This document shows positions 1 to 5,767 of a DNA stretch of 5,767 bases, in pieces. Numbering within the stretch: the stretch's first letter is position 1; each line of letters begins with the position of its first letter. Where the stretch lies: positions 1-5,767 of the forward strand of contig JAOUDR010000212.1 in assembly GCA_029859185.1 (NCBI GenBank), written 5' to 3'. The stretch comes from Gemmatimonadota bacterium (lineage in GTDB: Bacteria > Gemmatimonadota > Gemmatimonadetes > Gemmatimonadales > GWC2-71-9). The notes under the pieces were generated by a model. That model did not search any database and had not been told where the DNA came from. It saw nothing but the letters and a program-made list of their open reading frames with translations. Made by a program: the position numbers and the translations under genes.

Positions 1-1626
1 CGTGACCGTCTTCCGCTCCTCCCAGATCAGGAAGAGCGTCTTCGTGACGAACACGGCGGTGATGAACGACGCGAGGATACCCACGATCAGCGTTACCGCG
101 AAGCCCTTGACGGGCCCCGTGCCGAACTGAAATAGGAACAGCGCGGTGAGCACGGTGGTGACGTTCGAGTCCACGATGGCCGGCATGGCATGCTGGAACC
201 CACCGTCCACAGCGGCCCGCACGGTCTTGTTGCCTTTCAGTTCCTCCCGGATCCGCTCGAAGATCAGCACGTTGGCGTCAACCGCCATGCCGACGGACAA
301 CACGAACCCTGCCAGTCCCGGTAGGGTGAGGGTCGCGCCGAACGCCGCGAGTCCCCCCAGGGTGAAGACCGCATACACGGCCAGGGCGACCACGGCGAGG
401 AGTCCCGCGAACCGGTAGTACAGGCCGACGATGGTGATCACCGCGATGGCGCCGACGATCGCCGCGGTCATCCCCTTCCGAATCGAGTCATCGCCAAGGC
501 TCGCCCCCACCGTGCGCTCCTCGATGATCTGCAGCGGTGCCGGGAGGGCGCCGGCCCGGAGGACGAGCGCCAGGTCCTGCGCTTCGCGCAGGTCCGCATT
601 CCCGAGCTCGATCTGCCCGTCGCGGTTGATCTGACTCCGGATCACCGGAGGCTGACTCTGGACTCGGCCGTCGAGGATGATGGCCATGTGGTCGCCGATG
701 TGGCGGGAGGTTTCGCGTCCGAACACGCGGCCGCCGGCGCGGGTGAGCTGGAACCGGACGATGGCGCCCCCGCTCATCTGGTCGAGCGTGGCGGACGCAT
801 CAGCCAACTGGTCGCCGGTGATGATGGCGCGGCGGTCCACCGCGTAGAGTGGACGGTACGACCGGGTGCCCTGCGATCGTGGGACCGCGCCCCAGATCAG
901 CTCGAGCCCGCGTGGGACCTCGCGTTGGATTTCCGGGATCCGCATCAGGCTGTCCACGCGCGGGAAACTCTCTTCCGGTACGAGGTATTCACCGGGAACT
1001 CCGCCCTCGAACAGGAGGGTGGACAGGGCCCCCGGCCCGCCAACGAGCGAGTCGGCCGCCGTCGAGTCCGCGGCGGTCGAGTCCGCGGCCGTGGTGTCGG
1101 TCTCGAGCAGCCCCGCCAGCGGTGAGGCCGGGGCCTCCGCGACGCCCGCCGAAACGCCCGCACGGGCCAGGGCGCGGTCGATTCGCGGGATGGCGTCCCG
1201 GAATTGTCCCTGCATGTCCGTGATGCGGAACTCGAGAAACGCCGTGCGCTGCACGACGCTCTTGGCGCGGGCCGGATCCCGCTCGCCGGGCAGCTCCACG
1301 ATGATGCGATCCGGGCCGGACTTCTGCACGATGGGTTCCGATACGCCGAACTCGTCGATCCGCTGTCGGATCACGGTGAGGGCGCGGTCAATGGCGTCCT
1401 CGCGGTTCGGCACGGCGCCCTTGCTCTCATCGAGTTCCAGCGCGAGATGGATGCCGCCCTGCAGGTCGAGGCCGAGCTTGAGCGGCGTCTTCTGCGTGAC
1501 CACGTCTGTCATGCGCCCATCGTCGCCGAGCGCGCGGATGGTGACCTCGCGGGGCCACAGCGAGAAGAGGGCCAGCGCCAGCAGGGCGCCGATCCCGAGC
1601 AGTCGGTTCCGAATGGAAGGTGTCAT
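1..1626 (-). CDS. secD: SecD, protein translocase subunit (C-terminal end cut by window edge)
   Basis: SecD is an inner-membrane RND-like subunit that, with SecF, uses the proton gradient to help pull preproteins through SecYEG on the periplasmic side. The frame is open from an ATG at 1626 to base 1 (542 residues, no stop seen). Visible features are an N-terminal membrane anchor at about residues 7-24, the SecD signature DLQGG at 54-58, a long periplasmic P1 region to about 383, and five further hydrophobic segments at about 386-404, 409-430, 435-456, 482-501 and 507-535. The fourth transmembrane segment holds SVGMAVDANVLIFERIREE (444-462) with Asp450, the position of the conserved family Asp linked to proton conduction. 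Asp486 lies in the fifth. The frame reaches the end of the sixth segment, so only a short C-terminal tail should be missing. The ATG is the only possible upstream start, because an in-frame TAG lies 12 bases before it. No clear Shine-Dalgarno precedes it. A TAADS repeat sits at residues 179-193. The gene lies 28 bases after ribF, and secF is expected beyond the edge (inference). Confidence 0.96.
   Translation of the reverse strand, partial: MTPSIRNRLLGIGALLALALFSLWPREVTIRALGDDGRMTDVVTQKTPLKLGLDLQGGIHLALELDESKGAVPNREDAIDRALTVIRQRIDEFGVSEPIVQKSGPDRIIVELPGERDPARAKSVVQRTAFLEFRITDMQGQFRDAIPRIDRALARAGVSAGVAEAPASPLAGLLETDTTAADSTAADSTAADSLVGGPGALSTLLFEGGVPGEYLVPEESFPRVDSLMRIPEIQREVPRGLELIWGAVPRSQGTRSYRPLYAVDRRAIITGDQLADASATLDQMSGGAIVRFQLTRAGGRVFGRETSRHIGDHMAIILDGRVQSQPPVIRSQINRDGQIELGNADLREAQDLALVLRAGALPAPLQIIEERTVGASLGDDSIRKGMTAAIVGAIAVITIVGLYYRFAGLLAVVALAVYAVFTLGGLAAFGATLTLPGLAGFVLSVGMAVDANVLIFERIREELKGNKTVRAAVDGGFQHAMPAIVDSNVTTVLTALFLFQFGTGPVKGFAVTLIVGILASFITAVFVTKTLFLIWEERKTVT
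1048..1092 (-). repeat. Three in-frame 15-base tandem repeats encoding (TAADS)x3 in secD
   Basis: Three consecutive 15-base units, each aligned to codons, encode Thr-Ala-Ala-Asp-Ser three times at SecD residues 179-193. The second and third units differ at one base, while the first differs at more positions, so the copies have begun to diverge while the peptide is identical. The repeat lies in an Ala/Ser/Thr/Gly-rich, probably flexible stretch of the periplasmic P1 region (about residues 160-200), between the early P1 motifs and the second half of the domain. A length-variable linker is the simplest reading; no function is claimed. Confidence 0.9.
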
Positions 1627-1654
1627 ACCGTAGGGGGTCTAAAGCCTTTAAAGA
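1627..1654 (-). other. AT-rich ribF-secD spacer with an imperfect palindrome
   Basis: The only notably AT-rich stretch in the window separates the ribF stop from the secD start. It contains a near-symmetric element (1637-1655) with AAAG and CTTT arms around a single centre base, flanked by GTCT/AGAC. The arms are too close to form an RNA hairpin and no U-tract follows, so it is not a convincing terminator. No -35/-10 pair with normal spacing is clear. It could be a weak internal promoter, an operator-like site, or simply an unstructured leader for secD. Confidence 0.3.
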
Positions 1655-2566
1655 CTAACCAGTTGACTGTCCCGGCGGCACTCCCAGGCTGGCAAGAGCG
1701 GCCTGGCGATCGAGCGCGAGCTGGGTGCGGAGCGCTTCCGGATTCGCGAATGCGCGGACGTCACGGAGGCGACGGAGCCAGGTGACCTTGACGGACCGCC
1801 CGTAGAGATCCGGTGCCTGGTCGAACAGGTGGGCCTCCACGGTGCCCCGATCGTCGCTGAACGTCGGGCGCGGGCCCATGTGCATCATGGCGCCCGACCG
1901 CCCGCCGTCCCATTCGACGTGCACGGCGTACACCCCGTTGGGGGGCAGGAGCTTCCGACGGTCTGGCACCTCCACATTGATGGTCGGAAACCCCAAGGTG
2001 CGGCCCCGGCCTTCCCCGCGGACGACGTCCCCAATCATGGCGTAGCGCCGCCCGAGCTGCCGGGCCGCCGTCTCGAGGTCGCCGCCAGCGATCGCGCGAC
2101 GAATGAGCGTGGAGGAGACCGTCCGTCCCTCCACCGCGACTGCCGGCACCACATCCACGGTGAACCCGCGGGTTTCGCCGAGCGTCTGCAGGAGATGCTC
2201 GTCGCCCGACCGTCCCCGGCCGAATCCATGGTCGTGTCCGATCACGAGCTCCCGCATACCGAACCGCGCCAGCAGCAGCTCGACAAACGCCTCCGGGGTG
2301 TACTGCGACAGCGCGCGTGTGAACGGGAGGAACGCGACGGCATCGACCGGGCTCTGGGCAAACAACTCCCGTCGCTCGTCGTCGAGGGTCAGCCGCGGCG
2401 GCGCGGCCTGGGGATTGACCACCTCGAGGGGGTGTGGCACGAACGTGACCACCATGCTGCGGCGCTCGGACCGCTGCGCGCGCTCCGCGATCTCGCCGAG
2501 GACCATGCGGTGGCCCAGGTGCAACCCGTCAAAGCTGCCGACGGTGAGAACCGTGTCGGGGCTCAT
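1655..2566 (-). CDS. ribF: Bifunctional riboflavin kinase / FAD synthetase (RibF)
   Basis: This cytosolic enzyme phosphorylates riboflavin to FMN and then adenylates FMN to FAD. The 303-residue length is normal for the bacterial two-domain form. The N-terminal nucleotidyltransferase domain (about 1-160) shows GSFDGLHLGH (10-19) with the HxGH adenylyl-transfer motif, GHDHGFGRGRSGD (110-122) and SSTLIR (151-156). The C-terminal kinase domain (about 170-295) shows GFPTIN (192-197), GVYAV (211-215), GPRPTF (231-236) and a glutamate at 244 that matches the family's catalytic Glu. I chose the ATG at 2566 because it makes an ATGA overlap with the truB stop and leaves a normal short lead-in to the first motif. 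A GTG at 2584 would add six residues (MRGPGR) but has no better ribosome binding site. In the kinase domain, the Asn usual before the Leu/Ile-Gly of the (N)xG-RPTF motif is His229. Confidence 0.95.
   Translation of the reverse strand: MSPDTVLTVGSFDGLHLGHRMVLGEIAERAQRSERRSMVVTFVPHPLEVVNPQAAPPRLTLDDERRELFAQSPVDAVAFLPFTRALSQYTPEAFVELLLARFGMRELVIGHDHGFGRGRSGDEHLLQTLGETRGFTVDVVPAVAVEGRTVSSTLIRRAIAGGDLETAARQLGRRYAMIGDVVRGEGRGRTLGFPTINVEVPDRRKLLPPNGVYAVHVEWDGGRSGAMMHMGPRPTFSDDRGTVEAHLFDQAPDLYGRSVKVTWLRRLRDVRAFANPEALRTQLALDRQAALASLGVPPGQSTG
2563..2566 (-). other. ATGA stop-start overlap of truB and ribF
   Basis: The TGA of truB and the ATG of ribF share bases in ATGA. The sequence just upstream lacks a recognisable Shine-Dalgarno motif, so ribF translation is probably coupled to termination of truB (inference). 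This overlap is the main reason for preferring the 2566 start over the GTG at 2584. Confidence 0.7.
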
Positions 2567-3402
2567 CCGTCCAGGACCACGCACGGCACCAGGAGATCCG
2601 CCCGCCGTTCAGCGACGGCGAGGAGTGCGCCGCCGTCCAGCAGCGCGGTTGGTCCGGCCGGGGCGTCCCCGGCCTGAACCGGTCGCCCATGCCGGACGGC
2701 GTCAACCTCGGTGGGGTCCAGCGGGCGGTGTGGCAGGTGCTGGACGGCGGTGAGGGGTGGGTGGGCGGTGAACGGGGGGATCAGGCGGTCGAGCGCGATG
2801 GCGTCCGTTTCGTCCCACGGGCCCACCGCGGTCCGCCGCAACTCCAGCAGGTGGGCGCCGCATCCGAGGCGCTCCCCCAGATCCCGGGCGAGTGCGCGGA
2901 CATAGGTGCCGCTCGAGACCGCCGCGGTGAAGTGCACGTCCGGACCGTCGCGGCCCGTGCACCGGAACATGGCGACGGACACAGGGCGAGGCGCCAAGGT
3001 GACGCTCTGCCCCCGACGCACCCGGCGGTGGGCAGGAACGCCGGCGACCTTCTTGGCGGAGTAGACTGGAGGCACCTGGGCCTGGGACCCCGTGAGGCTC
3101 GTCATGGCGGCTTCCAGGGCCGACTCCGAGACGGTCCGCCACCCCTCGTCGACCCGAAGCACCGCCCCGGTGCGATCGTCGGTGTCGGTCGTAATCCCGA
3201 GGCGCACGGTGCCGGCATACTGTTTGGCGAGGCCGACGAGAAAGCGGACGAGGCGGGTGGCACGTCCGATCAGTACCGGGAGGACCCCGGAGGCGAACGG
3301 ATCGAGGGTCCCGGCGTGGCCGACCCGGCGGATGCCGGTGGCACGACGCACGAGGGCCACGACGTCGTGCGACGTCGGGCCTGCCGGCTTGTCCACGATC
3401 AC
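2563..3402 (-). CDS. truB: tRNA pseudouridine(55) synthase TruB
   Basis: TruB isomerises uridine 55 in the T-loop of elongator tRNAs to pseudouridine and also acts as a tRNA folding chaperone in the cytosol. The 279-residue protein opens with VDKPAGPTSHDVV (3-15) and has the catalytic motif HAGTLDPFASG (29-39), with Asp34 as the nucleophile. It also has the KxY element with Tyr62, GITTDTDDRTG (69-79), QVPPVYSAKK near residue 110, and SSGTYVRALARDLGE near residue 165 carrying the conserved active-site Arg. A short C-terminal region of about 60 residues occupies the place of the PUA-like domain and is less conserved. The start is GTG at 3402, 11 bases after the rbfA stop. No ATG, GTG or TTG lies usefully further upstream in frame, though a CTG at 3417 exists. 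The Shine-Dalgarno signal is weak. The gene sits in its usual place after rbfA. Confidence 0.96.
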   Translation of the reverse strand: MIVDKPAGPTSHDVVALVRRATGIRRVGHAGTLDPFASGVLPVLIGRATRLVRFLVGLAKQYAGTVRLGITTDTDDRTGAVLRVDEGWRTVSESALEAAMTSLTGSQAQVPPVYSAKKVAGVPAHRRVRRGQSVTLAPRPVSVAMFRCTGRDGPDVHFTAAVSSGTYVRALARDLGERLGCGAHLLELRRTAVGPWDETDAIALDRLIPPFTAHPPLTAVQHLPHRPLDPTEVDAVRHGRPVQAGDAPAGPTALLDGGALLAVAERRADLLVPCVVLDG

Positions 3403-3413
3403 GAACCCGTCGG

Positions 3414-3779
3414 TCAGGCCGGGTCCCCTTCCCCGCGGACTTGGTCGAGTAACGCGTCGATGCGGCGGGCATGCTCGAGGCCGCGGTCCAACTCGAAGTG
3501 CAGCTCCGGCGTGACGCGGAGCGCGAGGGTCCGGGCGAGCTGGGTGCGGAGGAACCCCTTGGCGTGTTCGATCCCGTCCATGGCGCGCCCCTTCTCTTCC
3601 TCGGTCCCCAGCACCGAGACACGCACGGTGGCATGGTGGCCGTCGGCCGTGACGTGGACACCCGTGATGGTCACAAACCCGATCCGGGGGTCCTTCAACG
3701 ACGTGGTGAGGGCGGTGGCCAGGGTCTCATGGACCAGCGCGGCGAGCCGCTCGGGACGGTGTCGGGGGGTTCGTTTCAT
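3414..3779 (-). CDS. rbfA: 30S ribosome-binding factor A (RbfA)
   Basis: RbfA binds the small ribosomal subunit during late 30S maturation near the 5' end of 16S rRNA and helps cold adaptation. The 121-residue protein matches the usual length (about 110-135). It has the N-terminal helix (RPERLAALVHETLATAL), the conserved KDPRIGFVTITGVHVTAD stretch (29-46), and the type II KH fold with the kinked helix motif Ala-Lys-Gly at 73-75, followed by LRVTPELHFELD. The C-terminal helix carries ARRIDALLDQV. The ATG at 3779 overlaps the stop of the DUF503 gene as ATGA. A longer open frame reaching 3893 exists, but the extra 38 residues are low-complexity Arg/Gly/Pro sequence that lies over the DUF503 gene, so it is not the real start. 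Confidence 0.95.
   Translation of the reverse strand: MKRTPRHRPERLAALVHETLATALTTSLKDPRIGFVTITGVHVTADGHHATVRVSVLGTEEEKGRAMDGIEHAKGFLRTQLARTLALRVTPELHFELDRGLEHARRIDALLDQVRGEGDPA
3776..3779 (-). other. ATGA stop-start overlap of the DUF503 gene and rbfA
   Basis: The stop of the DUF503 gene (TGA) and the rbfA ATG share bases in ATGA. No good Shine-Dalgarno sequence is visible in the preceding 20 bases, so coupled translation of these two genes is likely (inference). Confidence 0.7.
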
Positions 3780-4057
3780 CTGATACTCATCGTGGAATCG
3801 ACAATCCGCGTCTGTGGATGCCCCGCCACGAACCGATCCGCCGCACCCAACACCGACTCGGCGTGGCGGCGGTCGGTGGCGACGACGGCGCACGTGAGCT
3901 CCGCCCGTTGCCAGCGGTCATGACTGGCCGTCTCGGCCACGGACACGTTGAACTGCCGATGCAGTCGGTCCTTGAGACTCAGCAGCACGCGGCGCTTGTC
4001 CTTCAGCGACGCGCAGTCGCTGAGATGGAGGTCCCAGGTTACGACGCCGACCACCAT
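3776..4057 (-). CDS. DUF503 family protein (YlxP-like), function unknown
   Basis: This 93-residue protein fits the DUF503 family in length, sequence and position, between infB and rbfA. Recognisable family stretches are MVVGVVTWDLHL at the N-terminus, SLKDKRRVLLSLKDRL, FNVSVAE, WQRAEL, AVVATD and a final IVDSTM segment. The pattern fits a small ferredoxin-like alpha/beta fold. The biochemical role is not established; its constant place in the infB-rbfA cluster suggests a link to ribosome assembly or translation (inference). The ATG at 4057 was chosen because it begins the conserved MVVGV strand. The open frame extends to 4171, but the added residues are Arg/Ser-rich noise over the infB 3' end. 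The gene lies 28 bases after infB and overlaps rbfA by ATGA. A GC hairpin occupies the place where its ribosome binding site would be. Confidence 0.92.
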   Translation of the reverse strand: MVVGVVTWDLHLSDCASLKDKRRVLLSLKDRLHRQFNVSVAETASHDRWQRAELTCAVVATDRRHAESVLGAADRFVAGHPQTRIVDSTMSIR

Positions 4058-4065
4058 GGAAGCCC

Positions 4066-4083
4066 CGCGGCCCTGCCGCCGCG
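4066..4083 (-). promoter_or_regulatory. Possible GC hairpin in the infB-DUF503 spacer
   Basis: The spacer contains a perfect 6-bp all-G/C inverted repeat (CGCGGC and GCCGCG) around a 6-base loop, ending 8 bases before the DUF503 start codon. There is no following U-tract, so it is unlikely to be a rho-independent terminator. If it folds, it would cover the region where a Shine-Dalgarno sequence would normally lie. In GC-rich DNA such short repeats also arise by chance, so a role is only a suggestion. Confidence 0.3.
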
Positions 4084-4085
4084 CC

Positions 4086-5767
<1,682 letters not shown>

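Noticed and set aside
1627..1654. Rho-independent terminator between ribF and secD
   Set aside because: The inverted arms are separated by one base and cannot form a normal stem-loop, and no U-tract follows.
688..1785. Overlapping plus-strand open frames opposite secD
   Set aside because: The minus-strand SecD frame has the full family motif set. The plus-strand translations are low-complexity and unrecognisable.
2567..2584. GTG start for ribF adding six residues
   Set aside because: It has no better ribosome binding signal and increases the overlap with truB to 22 bases; the ATG in the ATGA overlap is favoured, though the GTG cannot be excluded.
1829..3783. Long plus-strand open frames (1829-2677 and 2689-3783) opposite ribF, truB and rbfA
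   Set aside because: They lie antisense to clearly recognised genes, have Arg/Pro/Gly-rich or His-rich translations with no family motifs, and are expected from codon bias in GC-rich DNA.
3780..3893. Longer rbfA start giving 159 residues
   Set aside because: The extra N-terminal part is Arg/Gly/Pro-rich, overlaps the DUF503 gene, and is absent from the RbfA family; the ATGA-overlap start fits better.

Overview
The window is a compact block of housekeeping genes, all transcribed from the minus strand. Read in transcription order (right to left) they are infB (translation initiation factor IF-2, 5' end outside the window), a small DUF503 protein, rbfA (30S ribosome-binding factor A), truB (tRNA pseudouridine-55 synthase), ribF (bifunctional riboflavin kinase / FAD synthetase) and secD (protein-export subunit, its last residues cut off at base 1). 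The DNA is GC-rich (roughly two thirds G+C by eye), and this gives long spurious open frames on the opposite strand throughout. The base composition, the gene order and the general look of the proteins suggest a high-GC bacterium outside the well-studied model groups. A Gemmatimonadota-like organism is my best guess, but this is inference and not proven by the sequence.

Layout: infB fills 4086-5767 from the end of its IF2N region to its stop. After 28 bases comes the DUF503 gene (3776-4057), which overlaps rbfA (3414-3779) by ATGA. truB (2563-3402) starts 11 bases after rbfA on a GTG, and overlaps ribF (1655-2566) by a second ATGA. A 28-base AT-rich spacer then leads to secD (1-1626), which is open at the left edge. 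There is no gene-free stretch longer than 28 bases, and I see no RNA gene, mobile element, CRISPR array or convincing rho-independent terminator.

The first four genes form the classic nusA-infB type cluster: initiation factor, DUF503, 30S maturation factor and tRNA modification enzyme. ribF often trails truB in this cluster and supplies FMN/FAD. secD ties the block to the Sec export machinery, and secF would be expected just beyond base 1. The tight spacing and two ATGA overlaps suggest a single polycistronic unit with translational coupling. None of the five internal start codons has a clear Shine-Dalgarno sequence.

I found no novel system here. The points worth a second look are small: a TAADS tandem repeat in the SecD periplasmic domain, the absence of rpsO between ribF and secD, the lack of Shine-Dalgarno motifs, a GC hairpin in front of the DUF503 gene, an AT-rich symmetric element before secD, and two local departures from family consensus in IF-2 and RibF.
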